64,000 nt of DNA, taken from NCBI RefSeq assembly GCF_004923255.1, contig NZ_QYRT01000002.1, forward strand, positions 62,001 to 126,000. The letters are read 5' to 3'. Positions 50,455-61,321 of the stretch are shown here, in pieces. The stretch's first letter is position 1, and every line of letters starts with the position of its first letter. Source of the stretch: Subtercola vilae (GTDB lineage Bacteria; Actinomycetota; Actinomycetes; Actinomycetales; Microbacteriaceae). The notes under the pieces were generated by a model. The model saw only the letters and a list, made by a program, of their open reading frames with translations, did not search any database and was not told where the DNA came from. Position numbers and translations under genes: made by a program.

Positions 50455-51161
50455 GAGTGGGGGCTTTCGGTGAGGGGTGCAGCGGGCATCCGGTCGCCTG
50501 CGCGCTGCAGGGAGTGCGCCTCTGCTAGGTCGGCCACCGTGCGACCGACGAGGGTGGGCCAGAGAACGTGGGCGGGGCTGGTGTCGAGTGAGAGGTAGTG
50601 CGGTACGCCGATCGTCGTTATGCCGGCAGCGGCCGACGAGGTGACACCGGCGATGGAGTCCTCGATTCCCACGCAGTCGATCGGGTCGACACCGAGGGCG
50701 GCCGCGGCCATGAGGTAGGCCTCGGGGTGTGGCTTCGCGTGGGTGACGCTCTCACCGGAGACGACCAGATCGAACGCATCGAACCCGATGAACGAGCGCA
50801 CGTGCTCGGCCATGCGGCCGATCGACATGGTGACGAGGGCGGTGGGGATGCCCGCCTCACGGATGGCCGACAGCAGCTCCCTGGCTCCCGGGCGCCACGG
50901 CACGCTCACGGTGATCTGCTCCATCACGCGGTCGGTCAGCAGCGAGATCACGGCGTCTTCGGAGAGGGTCACGCCCTTCGCCTGCATGGTCTGGGCGGTG
51001 CGCCCGAGCCCGGAGCCGACGAGCTGCAGGGCTTCGTCATGGCTCCAGGTGCCGCCGTACGATTCGATGAGGTCGCTCTGCGCGCTCATCCAGTAGGGCT
51101 CGGTGTCGACGAGGGTGCCGTCCATGTCCCACAGAACGGCGGCGGGATACAGTTCAGTCAC
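50451..51161 (-). CDS. HAD-superfamily hydrolase (beta-phosphoglucomutase-like)
   Basis: A 236-residue HAD phosphatase. Motif I is WDMDGTLVDTEP (nucleophile Asp12 and Asp14), motif II is in TALVTMSIG, and motif III/IV in GIEDSIAGVTSSAAAGI. The cap has YWMSAQSDLIESYGG. It hydrolyses a small phosphorylated metabolite. GTG at 51161 gives the family length. It precedes trmI in a usual actinobacterial order. Confidence 0.92.
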   Translation of the reverse strand: MTELYPAAVLWDMDGTLVDTEPYWMSAQSDLIESYGGTWSHDEALQLVGSGLGRTAQTMQAKGVTLSEDAVISLLTDRVMEQITVSVPWRPGARELLSAIREAGIPTALVTMSIGRMAEHVRSFIGFDAFDLVVSGESVTHAKPHPEAYLMAAAALGVDPIDCVGIEDSIAGVTSSAAAGITTIGVPHYLSLDTSPAHVLWPTLVGRTVADLAEAHSLQRAGDRMPAAPLTESPHS

Positions 51162-51274
51162 GGCAAGCCAGCCTACAGGGCACTCCCACCCGCGCCGGGA
51201 GCCTGACGGCCTATCCTTGAGGGATCCCCGGTGGAACCGTTTCGCCGGGCTCAAAGTCAGAGGTTCTTCACACG

Positions 51275-52207
51275 GTGGCAGACTCCAAAGAATTCCTGAG
51301 CGGTCGACTGATGGTCGTCGCCTTCGAGGGCTGGAACGATGCGGGCGAGGCGGCTACCGGGGCCGTTCGCGTGCTCAAAGAACAGCTCGACGTCTCACTC
51401 ATCGCCGAGGTCGACTCCGAAGACTTCTTCGACTACCAGTTCAACCGGCCGACCGCGGGTTTCGACGACGACGGCCAACGCATCCTGGTGTGGCCGACGG
51501 CCGAGGTGTACGGGCCTGCCGATGCAGACGAGGGTGACGAGAACCTCGCCGCCGATGCAGGCCTCGACGTGTCGAGCGGCAACACCGGCAACGTGTACCT
51601 GCTGATCGGCACAGAGCCCTCGCGCAACTGGCGCCGGTTCACCACCGAAGTGATGCAGGTCGCGGTCGACGCGGGTGTCACCGGAATCGTCTTTCTCGGT
51701 GCCATGCTCGCTGACGTGCCGCACACCCGGCCCATCAGTGTCTTCTCGACCAGCGAGAACGCTGCCGTTCGCACCGAGCTCGACCTCGAGCGCAGCACAT
51801 ACGAGGGGCCAGTGGGCATCCTCAGTGTGATCGGCGAGGCCGCCGAGACTCTCGGCATCCCGACGGTCACCGTGTGGGCATCGGTTCCGCACTACGTGCA
51901 CAACGCCCCGTCGCCCAAGGCTACCCTCGCCCTCATCGACCGGCTCGAAGAACTCATCAACGTGACCATCCCGCGCGGCGACCTGGTCGACGAGGCGTCG
52001 GCCTGGGAGACGGGCATCGACGCCCTCGCCGGCGAAGACGAAGAGATGGCCGGCTATATCCAGCAGCTCGAGCAGGCGCGCGACACCGTCGATTCGCCAG
52101 AGGCGAGCGGCGAGGCCATCGCACAGGAGTTCGAGCGCTACCTCCGCAAGCGCGGCGGCGATGGGCCCGCCGGCGGCACCGCAGAGCCCTGGCGCTCCCG
52201 CGACTGA
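51275..52207 (+). CDS. PAC2-family protein
   Basis: A 310-residue protein of the PAC2 (proteasome assembly chaperone 2-like) family. Features are LMVVAFEGWNDAGEAATGAV, LIGTEPSRNWRRF and VWASVPHYVHNAPSPKATLAL. The fold is related to archaeal/eukaryotic assembly chaperones but the bacterial role is unknown. GTG start with AGAGG somewhat far upstream. It is divergent from the HAD-trmI operon. Confidence 0.92.
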   Translation: MADSKEFLSGRLMVVAFEGWNDAGEAATGAVRVLKEQLDVSLIAEVDSEDFFDYQFNRPTAGFDDDGQRILVWPTAEVYGPADADEGDENLAADAGLDVSSGNTGNVYLLIGTEPSRNWRRFTTEVMQVAVDAGVTGIVFLGAMLADVPHTRPISVFSTSENAAVRTELDLERSTYEGPVGILSVIGEAAETLGIPTVTVWASVPHYVHNAPSPKATLALIDRLEELINVTIPRGDLVDEASAWETGIDALAGEDEEMAGYIQQLEQARDTVDSPEASGEAIAQEFERYLRKRGGDGPAGGTAEPWRSRD

Positions 52208-52213
52208 GTTGCG

Positions 52214-53485
52214 TTACGGCGCGGTGAGCCGGATGCCCAGCAGGGCGTCGATCGCGTCGACCACCAGGTCGGGCACGGCCGTCGCAGTGTCGAACCAGGC
52301 ATCGAGTTCGGCGAGGGCGCCAGGTGTGTCGAGGTCGTTCGAAAGGCGTTCGCGGAGGCGCTCGACGAGGGCCGCCGCGTCGGAGTCGGCCGTGCTGGCG
52401 TCACCCGATCCGTCGAGCCACGCCGTGTAGCGGGCCAGGCGCCCTGAGGCGACTTCGAGGTCGGCGTCGGTGTACTCCCAGTCACTGCGATAGTGGTGAG
52501 CCAGCAGTGCGAGGCGAATGGCGCGGGCATCCACCCCCGCCGCCCGCAACTTCGACACGAGCACGAGGTTGCCGAGCGACTTGCTCATCTTCTCGCCCTC
52601 GTAGGCCACCATGCCCGAATGGGCGTGGATGCTCGCGAACGGCTGCCCCGTCAACGCCGTCGCGTGCGCGGCACTGAACTCGTGGTGCGGAAAGATGAGG
52701 TCGCTGCCACCGCCCTGCACGGCGAACGACGTGCCCACGTGCTGCAGCGCGATCACCGAACACTCGATGTGCCAGCCCGGACGCCCCGCACCCAGCAGCG
52801 ACGGCCACGACGGCTCGCCCTCGCGGGCGGCTCGCCAGAGCAGCGGGTCGAGGGGGTCGCGTTTGCCGGGGCGCAGGGGGTCTCCCCCGCGCTCGGCGAA
52901 GAGGCTGAGCATCGTGTCTCGGTCGTAGCGGCTCTCGAGGCCAAGAAACCAACTCGTTGCCTGGTCGGCCCGGCGGGAATCGAAGTAGAGGTCGCTGTCG
53001 CCCGGCGTCTGTGCATCGGGGGTCTCGACCGTGTAGGCGAAACCCTGGGCGAGCAGGGCTGCTGCTGCGTCGGAGACCTCGTCGATGACCTCGGTGACGG
53101 CGATGTAGTGCTGCGGTGCGATGACGCGAAGCGCCACCATGTCGCCGCGGAACAGATCGGTCTGCGAGGCGGCGAGTTCACGCCAGTCGACGCCCGTGGC
53201 CGCCGCGCGCTCAAGCAGAGGGTCATCGATGTCGGTGACGTTCTGTGCGTAGTTCACGGTGAGACCGGCGTCACGCCAGAGGCGGTTCAGCGTGTCGAAG
53301 GCGAGGTACGTCGACGCGTGGCCGAGGTGCGTGGCGTCGTACGGCGTGATGCCGCAGACGTACAGTCCAGCGGTGCCGTCGGTACCGGGAGCGGGTTCGA
53401 CCGTACCCGTCGCTTGGTTGAAGAGGCGCGGAACGGGGCCGGGGCCCGGTAGCGCTGGAACGTCGGGTGAGCGCCAGGAATGCAC
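52214..53485 (-). CDS. mshC: Cysteine:GlcN-Ins ligase MshC
   Basis: A 423-residue mycothiol-biosynthesis ligase related to cysteinyl-tRNA synthetase. It joins cysteine to GlcN-inositol. The zinc Cys and HIGH-like motif are in [17 protein letters not shown], and the KMSKS loop is [14 protein letters not shown] at 53485 aligns with the known MshC N-terminus (M-x-SW); a TTG two codons upstream is the longer option. TAGAGT sits six bases before the GTG, so the message may be leaderless. Its presence marks an actinobacterium. Confidence 0.95.
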   Translation of the reverse strand: MHSWRSPDVPALPGPGPVPRLFNQATGTVEPAPGTDGTAGLYVCGITPYDATHLGHASTYLAFDTLNRLWRDAGLTVNYAQNVTDIDDPLLERAAATGVDWRELAASQTDLFRGDMVALRVIAPQHYIAVTEVIDEVSDAAAALLAQGFAYTVETPDAQTPGDSDLYFDSRRADQATSWFLGLESRYDRDTMLSLFAERGGDPLRPGKRDPLDPLLWRAAREGEPSWPSLLGAGRPGWHIECSVIALQHVGTSFAVQGGGSDLIFPHHEFSAAHATALTGQPFASIHAHSGMVAYEGEKMSKSLGNLVLVSKLRAAGVDARAIRLALLAHHYRSDWEYTDADLEVASGRLARYTAWLDGSGDASTADSDAAALVERLRERLSNDLDTPGALAELDAWFDTATAVPDLVVDAIDALLGIRLTAP

Positions 53486-53545
53486 TCTCAAACTCTAACG
53501 GCCCGGCGGCGGGCGGCCGAACCGCGGGGTGCTCTGCCGAGCTCG

Positions 53546-54400
53546 CTACGCCGCGATCGTGTTCGTCGCGAGCAGCACCATCAGCACGATACCGAGGGCC
53601 ACGCGGTAGACGACGAACGGCAGAAAGCTGTGCCGGGAGATGTAGTTCATGAAGAACGCAATGACCACGAGCCCCACCACGAAGGCCACGACGGTGGCCA
53701 CGGCGGTTTCGGCTCCGTTGAAGATCTCCGGCGTGCATCCGGCCAGCGCGCTGGTGCAGGGGTCTTTCACCGATTTGTAGAGCTGGAAGAGCCCGCTGCC
53801 GAACACGGCCGGCATGGCGAGCAGAAACGAGTACCGCGCGGCGGCCTTGCGTTCGTAGCCCATGAACAGCCCGGCGGTGATGGTGCCACCCGAGCGGGAG
53901 ACGCCCGGAATGAGGGCGAGTGCCTGGGCAAGCCCGTAGACGACGCCGTGCGGGTAGGTGAGGTCTTTCAGGCGACGCTTCTTGGCACCCACGGCGTCGG
54001 CGATGCCGAGCAGGATTCCGAAGACGATGAGGGTGACCGCGACGATCCACAGCGAACGCAGCGTCGTTTCGATGGCGTTCTGAAAGATGAGCCCGAGAAT
54101 GACGATGGGCAGAGACCCGATGATGATGAGCCAGCCCATGCGGGCATCCGGATCACTGCGGGGAATGCGACCGAAGAGGGCTTTCACCCATCGCGACACG
54201 ATGCGCACCACGTCGCGCCAGAAGAACACCAGAACGGCTGCCTCTGTGCCCAGCTGGATGATCGCGGTGAAGGCCGCGCCCGGGTCGCCGCCGGCTCCGA
54301 TGAGCTCGCCCACGATCTTCACGTGCGCGCTCGAGGAGATGGGCAGAAATTCTGTCAAGCCTTGAACGAGACCCAGAATGATCGCTTGGAGAAGTTGCAT
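53546..54400 (-). CDS. uppP: Undecaprenyl-diphosphatase
   Basis: A 284-residue membrane enzyme (BacA type) with about eight helices. Active-site motifs are [14 protein letters not shown] near the start and PGVSRSGGT in the middle. It recycles the cell-wall lipid carrier and gives bacitracin tolerance. It follows the M20 peptidase by nine bases; mshC is also close by, as in mycobacteria. Confidence 0.96.
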   Translation of the reverse strand: MQLLQAIILGLVQGLTEFLPISSSAHVKIVGELIGAGGDPGAAFTAIIQLGTEAAVLVFFWRDVVRIVSRWVKALFGRIPRSDPDARMGWLIIIGSLPIVILGLIFQNAIETTLRSLWIVAVTLIVFGILLGIADAVGAKKRRLKDLTYPHGVVYGLAQALALIPGVSRSGGTITAGLFMGYERKAAARYSFLLAMPAVFGSGLFQLYKSVKDPCTSALAGCTPEIFNGAETAVATVVAFVVGLVVIAFFMNYISRHSFLPFVVYRVALGIVLMVLLATNTIAA

Positions 54401-54409
54401 TGCTCTCTT

Positions 54410-55720
54410 TCAGTACCGCAGCAGAAGGTCGGTCAGAACATCTGTGCCAAACACTAGTGCGTTCAGCGGCACCCTCTCGTCAACCCCGTGGAAGAGCGCC
54501 GGAAAGTCGAGATCAGGCGGCAGCTGCAGGGGTGCGAAGCCGTAACCCTTGATTCCGAGCATGCTGAGCGCCTTGTTGTCGGTGCCCGCCGAGAGCAGAT
54601 AGGGCAGCACTTCTGCGCCAGGATCGAGCTTCTGCAGGCTGGCGATCATCTGGTCGACGAGCGGCCCGGTGAAGTCGGTCTCGAGGCCCACATCTTGGTG
54701 CATGACCTCCACGTCGACGTAGGGCCCGGCCAGTTCGCGGATGCGCGCCATCACCTCGACCTCGTCGCCGGGCAGCACGCGCACGTCGACGAGCGCCTCT
54801 GCGCGATCGGGAATGACGTTGACCTTGTAGCCGCCGCTCAGCAGCGTGGGATTCGTGGTCGCCCGCAGCGTCGCCGAGATGAAGCGCGACGCTGTTCCGG
54901 TGGCGATGGCGAGCTCTTCGGCTGACACCTGCTTCGGATCGTGGCCGAGAATGGCGGCCACGCTGTCGAGCAGCTGGCGGGTGGTCTTCGTGAGTTTGAC
55001 CGGCCACTCCTGGCTGCCGATGCGGGCGACAGCGCCGGCGAGGCGCGTCACGGCGTTCTCGTCGTTGATCTGCGAACCGTGACCGGCCCTGCCTCGGGCG
55101 ACGAGCTTGATCCAGATGAGTGCTTTCTCGCCGGTCTGCACCAGGTATGCGCGCTGCCCGCCGAGGTCGATCGAGTACCCACCCACTTCGCTGATGGCCT
55201 CTGTCGCGCCCTCGAAGACGTCTGGATGCTCGCGCACCATGAAATGCGACCCGAACACTCCCCCGGCCTCCTCGTCGGCGAAGAACGCCACCACGAGGTC
55301 GCGCGCCGGCTGCCGGCCGCTGCCGAGGATCTCCCCGAGAGCGGTGAGGATCATGGCATCCATGTTCTTCATGTCGACGGCGCCTCGACCCCAGACCATC
55401 CCGTCGCGGATCTCGCCACCGAACGGGTCGACCGACCAGTCGTCGGCCATGGCGGGAACCACGTCGAGGTGGCCGTGCACGACGAGGGCCGGTGCGTCAC
55501 GGTTGGAGCCTTCGACCCGCGCCAGCACACTCGTGCGGCCGGGAGCCGCGTCGTACAGGGTCGGGCTGAGGCCGAGGGCCCGCAGTTCTGCCTCAACGTA
55601 TTCGGCCGCGATGGTCTCGCCGTTCGACTTGCCATCGCCGTAATTGCTGGTGTCGAAGCGAATCAGGTCACGGGTGATGTGGGCGGTGCGGTCTAGCGGA
55701 GTTTCGCTCGTCGACGTCAT
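54410..55720 (-). CDS. M20-family metallopeptidase
   Basis: A 436-residue zinc peptidase/deacylase. Metal-ligand motifs are VVHGHLDVVPA and RGAVDMKNMD, with catalytic FFADEEAGG; the dimerisation domain follows (about 205-320). It resembles ArgE/DapE/ACY1 proteins acting on N-acyl amino acids or small peptides. No signal peptide, so it is cytoplasmic. It is the first gene before uppP. Confidence 0.94.
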   Translation of the reverse strand: MTSTSETPLDRTAHITRDLIRFDTSNYGDGKSNGETIAAEYVEAELRALGLSPTLYDAAPGRTSVLARVEGSNRDAPALVVHGHLDVVPAMADDWSVDPFGGEIRDGMVWGRGAVDMKNMDAMILTALGEILGSGRQPARDLVVAFFADEEAGGVFGSHFMVREHPDVFEGATEAISEVGGYSIDLGGQRAYLVQTGEKALIWIKLVARGRAGHGSQINDENAVTRLAGAVARIGSQEWPVKLTKTTRQLLDSVAAILGHDPKQVSAEELAIATGTASRFISATLRATTNPTLLSGGYKVNVIPDRAEALVDVRVLPGDEVEVMARIRELAGPYVDVEVMHQDVGLETDFTGPLVDQMIASLQKLDPGAEVLPYLLSAGTDNKALSMLGIKGYGFAPLQLPPDLDFPALFHGVDERVPLNALVFGTDVLTDLLLRY

Positions 55721-55817
55721 GCCTTCACGCTACCGGCAGCGCGAGCGTGGCATGTGCGTTTGGTGGCTTCGGTTCCGTGCTATCGTCTTACCTTGTTGTG
55801 CAGAGATGCTCACACCT

Positions 55818-55902
55818 GTCCGGGTGGCGGAAATGGTAGACGCGCTAGCTTGAGGTGCTAGTGCCTGTTATGGGCGTAGGGGTTCAAGTCCCCTTTCGGA
55901 CA
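55818..55902 (+). tRNA. tRNA-Leu (GAG)
   Basis: An 85-base class II tRNA. The acceptor stem GTCCGGG pairs with TTCGGAC (two G-T pairs), the anticodon stem CTAGC/GCTAG encloses TTGAGGT with anticodon GAG at 55852-55854, there is a long variable arm, and the T arm reads GGGGTTCAAGTCCCC. CCA is not encoded. It decodes CUC/CUU. Confidence 0.95.
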
Positions 55903-55941
55903 CACTGGTTGAGACAGTGAAAAGAACAAAAGCAGAAAAAA

Positions 55942-55986
55942 AGAACGGGATCTGGCAGAGAATGCCGGGTCCCGTTCTTCTTTTGC
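55942..55986 (+). terminator. Rho-independent terminator after tRNA-Leu
   Basis: AAGAACGGGA (55942-55951) pairs with TCCCGTTCTT (55971-55980), with an inner GGCA/TGCC stem, followed by CTTTTG. It ends the tRNA transcript 40 bases after the tRNA. Confidence 0.85.
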
Positions 55987-55999
55987 CCATTGCTGGGGT

Positions 56000-56150
56000 A
56001 CAGTGTTATCTGAAGTTGCTGTGCCTCGCAGTTCTGAACGCTCGCGGCCAAGCCCCGTTGCCCATTGCGCTTGAATGATGGATGACAGGCACCGCGCTAT
56101 CAGGTCCCGGCAGTCGGGGCTAAATAGAACGCTCCTGGAGGAGTTTTAAA
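56000..56150 (+). promoter_or_regulatory. Cold-shock gene promoter candidate and long leader
   Basis: A -10-like TACAGT (56000-56005) implies a leader of about 140 bases before cspA. Long leaders that change structure with temperature are typical of csp mRNAs. The Shine-Dalgarno GGAGGAG is followed by an AT-rich spacer TTTTAAA. A clear -35 is not seen. Confidence 0.4.
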
Positions 56151-56354
56151 ATGGCAATTGGTACCGTTAAATGGTTTAACGCTGAAAAAGGCTTCGGCTT
56201 CATCGCTCCCGAAGATGGCAGCCCCGACGTGTTCGCGCACTACTCGGCTATCGCTTCGAACGGCTACAAGTCGCTCGACGAGAACCAGCGCGTGGAGTTC
56301 GACGTGACTCAGGGCCCGAAGGGCCCGCAGGCGGAGAACATCCGTTCGCTTTAA
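56151..56354 (+). CDS. cspA: Cold-shock protein
   Basis: A 67-residue OB-fold RNA chaperone. RNP1-like [11 protein letters not shown] and RNP2-like DVFAHYSAI motifs are present, and the ends ([25 protein letters not shown]) match the family exactly in length. It melts RNA structure in the cold or in growth. It is flanked by strong terminators on both sides, so it is monocistronic. Confidence 0.97.
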   Translation: MAIGTVKWFNAEKGFGFIAPEDGSPDVFAHYSAIASNGYKSLDENQRVEFDVTQGPKGPQAENIRSL

Positions 56355-56400
56355 TCCTTCTTGAAGCTCGGTTGGGCTTCATGGATTAGATATTTTGAGT

Positions 56401-56440
56401 GAAGAACCCCTCGGCGGCAACGCCGGGGGGTTCTTTGTTT
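56401..56440 (+). terminator. Rho-independent terminator after cspA
   Basis: GAACCCC-TCGGCG pairs with CGCCGG-GGGGTTC around a short loop, followed by TTTGTTT. It lies 47 bp after cspA and just upstream of the next start codon. Confidence 0.88.
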
Positions 56441-56451
56441 AAGCTGGAGTC

Positions 56452-56904
56452 ATGACAGACGAAGCCGGCACCAGCCCAGAGAACCCCCTCGACAACGACG
56501 CCGAGTGGGTGAGAGAACAGATCGTCGAATATCTCGCGACCGACGGCGAGAAGCCGGTCTTCGCGAACGGCGCTCCCCTGCTGCTGCTCACCACCAAGGG
56601 CCGTAAATCGGGCGTGTGGCGCCGCACGGCACTCATCCATGGCGAAGACGACGGCCGCCAGATTATCGTCGCCTCGCTCGGTGGGGCTCCGAAGCATCCG
56701 GTGTGGTACCTCAATCTCGTCGAGAACCCCGAGGTGTACCTGCAGGTCAAGGCTGAACGTTTTCACGGTGTCGCCCGCACGGCGACCGCCGACGAGAAGC
56801 CGGCGCTGTGGCAGAAGATGGTCGAGATCTATCCCGACTACGCCGAGTACCAGGTGAAGACCGACCGCGACATTCCCGTGGTGATCATCGACCGCGTGTC
56901 GTGA
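56452..56904 (+). CDS. Deazaflavin (F420)-dependent nitroreductase-family protein
   Basis: A 150-residue DDN-type split-barrel protein. Family features are GAPLLLLTTKGRKSGVWRRTAL (given as LLLLTTKGRKSG, WRRTALIH), GGAPKHPVWYLNLVENPEVYLQV and the C-terminal IYPDYAEYQVKTDRDIPVV. Such proteins reduce quinones or nitro compounds with F420H2. The next gene overlaps by four bases. Confidence 0.93.
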   Translation: MTDEAGTSPENPLDNDAEWVREQIVEYLATDGEKPVFANGAPLLLLTTKGRKSGVWRRTALIHGEDDGRQIIVASLGGAPKHPVWYLNLVENPEVYLQVKAERFHGVARTATADEKPALWQKMVEIYPDYAEYQVKTDRDIPVVIIDRVS

Positions 56905-58484
56905 GCGAGCTGCCCCGTTCCGTTCAGAGTCGGCTCGCCACGTGGTTCGACGACGGCAGCGTGGTCGCCCCTTCGGTGAACTACGCGGTCTTCGACCGCT
57001 CGGGAGTGCTGTTCGCTCACGGGCGGGGCGAGTTCCAGCTAGACGGGCATAGGCGTGCGCCCGGTGCCGACACGGTGTACCGCATCGCGTCGATGTCGAA
57101 GAGCTTTCTGGCCGCGGCGATACTGGTACTCGAAGAACAGGGGCTGCTGAGCCTCAGTGACAGGGTGGGCATCCATCTGCCCGAATTCGCCGACCCCGTC
57201 GACCGGTTCGGCGCGCCGCTGCCCGTGACCCTCGAGATGCTGCTCAGCAACGCATCGGGCCTGCCCGAAGACAACGGCTGGGCCGACGACGAGCTCGCCC
57301 TCAGCCGCGATGACTTCGTCGCCATCGTGGCCGAAGGGCTTCGCTTCGCGGGAGTACCGGGTGACGGGTACCAGTATTCGAACATCGGGTTCTGGATGCT
57401 CGGGGTGGTCGTCGAGAACGTCACCGGCCAGCCGTTCGCCGAGTTCGCCCGGGATGCCCTGCTGACCCCGCTCGGACTGAACGACACCCACTACGACGCC
57501 GATGCCTATCCCTCAGGCGAGAACGCCCCCTTTCTCGCCCACGGCTACTCGACGTTCGACGAGGGCGTCACCTGGAACGAGCGCCCCGTGGTCGGCACGG
57601 GCATCGGTGGCTGCGCGGCGAGCATGTTCAGCACCGTCGGCGACATCGCGCGCTGGAGCGCGTGGCTCTCGAGCGCGTTCGACACGCCGGGCGCTCTCAC
57701 GAATCGTGACAACATTCTCTCGCGGGCGTCGCGTCGGCGCATGCAGCGCGCTCATACCGCCACCCCGGCCCCGGTCGACCGCCCGCACGGCGAGCACATC
57801 GAGGGCGCGGGGTACGGGCTGGGGCTGAACATCGAGCACGATCGGCGTTTCGGCGTGATTGCGCAGCACTCGGGCGGGCTTCCCGGATGGTCGTCGAACA
57901 TGCGCTGGCACACAGAATCCGGCCTCGGGGTCGTCGTCTTCGCCAACGCGAACGGTGCGAAGCCGTCGGCTGCGGCTGCCGCGATGCTGCGCTTCGTTCT
58001 GGAGTCTCTCGACGTTCCCGCGCAGCAGATCACCCTTTGGCCCGAAACCCTGCACGCCGCCGCGGCCATCGACGCCGCCCTTCGGGGCTCGGGCCGCATG
58101 GCCGATGCCGCAACAGGGCCCGGGGTGATCTTCAGCCGAAACCTGCTGAGCGATGTGCCGTCTGAGGTGCGCGACGCGCGGCTTGCGGCGAGCATCGCCG
58201 AGATCGGTGGTCTGGCGGGCGACGCCGAGACGCAGGGGCTCGAGCAACGGATGCTGTGGAGCGTGTCGCCCGCCCACCTCGCGTGGAGCATCCGGGGCCG
58301 AAGCGGCAGTCTCGAGTGCCGCGTCGAGCTGACGCCCACTGCTCCCCCGATGGTGCAGCGCCTCGAGGTGGTGGTGGCAGTTGCAACGCCGTCAGCCGCG
58401 GCGTCACGTGACGAGAACCCGTCGGTGCAGAAGCACTACGTGCCGCTCTCCCCTGAGCGTGAGACGGCCGAGCGCCTCCTGTAG
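56901..58484 (+). CDS. Beta-lactamase-fold serine hydrolase
   Basis: A 527-residue class C-type hydrolase. SxxK is SMSK (Ser64-Lys67), the YxN motif is YSN in YQYSNIGFW, and HSGG in the later part takes the KTG place. The last about 150 residues form an extra domain. No signal peptide, so it is probably an intracellular esterase or peptidase rather than a beta-lactamase. GTG overlaps the stop of the preceding gene. Confidence 0.9.
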   Translation: MSELPRSVQSRLATWFDDGSVVAPSVNYAVFDRSGVLFAHGRGEFQLDGHRRAPGADTVYRIASMSKSFLAAAILVLEEQGLLSLSDRVGIHLPEFADPVDRFGAPLPVTLEMLLSNASGLPEDNGWADDELALSRDDFVAIVAEGLRFAGVPGDGYQYSNIGFWMLGVVVENVTGQPFAEFARDALLTPLGLNDTHYDADAYPSGENAPFLAHGYSTFDEGVTWNERPVVGTGIGGCAASMFSTVGDIARWSAWLSSAFDTPGALTNRDNILSRASRRRMQRAHTATPAPVDRPHGEHIEGAGYGLGLNIEHDRRFGVIAQHSGGLPGWSSNMRWHTESGLGVVVFANANGAKPSAAAAAMLRFVLESLDVPAQQITLWPETLHAAAAIDAALRGSGRMADAATGPGVIFSRNLLSDVPSEVRDARLAASIAEIGGLAGDAETQGLEQRMLWSVSPAHLAWSIRGRSGSLECRVELTPTAPPMVQRLEVVVAVATPSAAASRDENPSVQKHYVPLSPERETAERLL

Positions 58485-58497
58485 TGGCGCCGCCGGC

Positions 58498-59475
<978 letters not shown>

Positions 59476-59500
59476 TGTGTGACCTTTCGTGAGTCGTGCA

Positions 59501-61321
59501 TCAGTGGCTGCCCATCCATTTGCGTACCAGGGCGATGCGGGCCTGCAGCTGGGTGACAGAGGCCTGTGCGACGGCAGGCCCCCCGCAGACACGGCGGAGT
59601 TCGGCGTGGATGAGCCCGTGGGGTTCACCCGCTGTCTTCGACCAGATGCCCACCACGGTGTTCAAGAGGGAGCGCTGCTCCTTGAGGGTTCGGTAAAGCG
59701 GAGCGGCCGGTGCGGCATCCGGAGTCTCGACGACGGGCGCCTGGTAGCCCGGCTCGATCTTGCGTTTGGCCTGGCGGGCTTGCCGGTGCTGCAGCAGTTC
59801 CCGTACCTGGTCGGGTTCGAGCAGGCCGGGAATACCGATGAAGTCGAGCTCTTCGTCGCTGCCGCCGATGGCCTCTTCGCCGAACTCGTCGCCCTCGAAC
59901 ATGACCCGGTCGAAGGTGGCGTGGGAGGAGAGCGGTTCGAAGCTGAACTCCTGCTGTAACGCTTCGGAGGCCTTCTCCTGGCGGTTCGCCGCGTCCATCA
60001 TGTCTTCTTCTGGCGCGAACATATCGACCTCGGGGTCGCCGGTCTCACGGCGGTCGAGGGCATGGTCTCGTTCGAGTTCCATCGCGCTGGCCAGCGCCAT
60101 CAGCGACGGCACGTTCGGCAGGAAGATGGAGGCGAGTTCGCCGCGGCGACGGGCGCGCACGAAGCGGCCGATGGCCTGGGCGAAGTAGAGCGGGGTGGCG
60201 GCAGAGGTGGCGTAGACGCCCACCGAGAGGCGCGGAATGTCGACGCCTTCAGACACCATGCGCACGGCGACCATCCAGCGCCTGGTCGAGTTCGAGAACT
60301 CTTCGATGCGGTCGCTGGCCTCCTTCTCGTCAGAGAGCACAACGGTGACGGGCTGGCCTGACAGAGTCTCGAGCAGCTCGGCGTACGCCCGCGCGGTGTA
60401 GTGGTCGGTCGCGATGACGAGGCCACCCGCATCCGGAACCGACTGCCGCACTTCGGTGAGACGTCGGTCGGCGGCCTTCAGAACGGAAGGAATCCACTCG
60501 CCCTTGGGGTCGAGCGCCGTGCGCCAGGCCTGCGACGTGATGTCTTTGGTGTTGCCCTCGCCGAGGCGGGCTTCCATCTCTTCACCCGCACCGTCGCGCC
60601 AGCGCATCTGCCCGGCGTAGACCATGAAGAGCACCGGGCGCACGACGCCGTCGGCCAGCGCGCGGCCGTAGCCGTAGTTGTAATCGGTCTGCGAGGTGCG
60701 GATGCCATGCTCGTCGGGCAGGTAGCTTACAAACGGAATGGGCGCGGTGTCAGAGCGAAACGGCGTGCCTGTGAGCGACAAGCGCCGCGTGGCGGGCGCG
60801 AAAGCTTCGCGAATGGCATCCCCCCAGCTGAGCGCGTCGCCGCCGTGGTGAACCTCGTCGAGAATGACGAGCGTGCGGCCGCTCAGCGTGAGGTCGCGGT
60901 GCACTTCGGCGCGCGTGGCGACCTGTGCGTAGGTCACGACGGCGCCGTGGTAATGCCGACCGTGGGTGCCGTGCGCGTTCTTGAACATGGGGTCGAGCCG
61001 GATGCCCGCCCGATGCGCCGCGTCAGCCCACTGTTTCTTCAGGTGCTCGGTGGGCGCCACGACAGTGACGCGGTCGATGGTCTTGCGGGCGAGAAGTTCG
61101 GCCGCAAGACGCAGTGCGAACGTGGTCTTGCCGGCGCCCGGCGTCGCGGCGGCGAGAAAGTCGCGCGGCTCGTGTTCGAAGTAGGCGGTGAGGGCCTCTG
61201 ACTGCCAGGCACGCAGTTTTCCGGCGGTACCCCACGCTGCGCGCTCGGGAAACGACGGAGAGAGGTGCTCGGCCGCAGAGGTTCCGACAGGGTGTCCGGA
61301 GGAGAGAGGCAGAGTAGTCAC
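59501..61321 (-). CDS. DEAD/DEAH-box superfamily 2 helicase
   Basis: A 606-residue helicase. Walker A is TPGAGKT, motif II is DEVHHG, motif III is SLTGTPFRSD, and motif VI-like QAIGRFVRARR. The layout resembles restriction-subunit R or XPB-like proteins but no nuclease or methylase partner is nearby. The last about 190 residues are acidic and unique. GTG at 61321 is the likely start with a weak Shine-Dalgarno. Role may be DNA repair. Confidence 0.9.
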   Translation of the reverse strand: MTTLPLSSGHPVGTSAAEHLSPSFPERAAWGTAGKLRAWQSEALTAYFEHEPRDFLAAATPGAGKTTFALRLAAELLARKTIDRVTVVAPTEHLKKQWADAAHRAGIRLDPMFKNAHGTHGRHYHGAVVTYAQVATRAEVHRDLTLSGRTLVILDEVHHGGDALSWGDAIREAFAPATRRLSLTGTPFRSDTAPIPFVSYLPDEHGIRTSQTDYNYGYGRALADGVVRPVLFMVYAGQMRWRDGAGEEMEARLGEGNTKDITSQAWRTALDPKGEWIPSVLKAADRRLTEVRQSVPDAGGLVIATDHYTARAYAELLETLSGQPVTVVLSDEKEASDRIEEFSNSTRRWMVAVRMVSEGVDIPRLSVGVYATSAATPLYFAQAIGRFVRARRRGELASIFLPNVPSLMALASAMELERDHALDRRETGDPEVDMFAPEEDMMDAANRQEKASEALQQEFSFEPLSSHATFDRVMFEGDEFGEEAIGGSDEELDFIGIPGLLEPDQVRELLQHRQARQAKRKIEPGYQAPVVETPDAAPAAPLYRTLKEQRSLLNTVVGIWSKTAGEPHGLIHAELRRVCGGPAVAQASVTQLQARIALVRKWMGSH

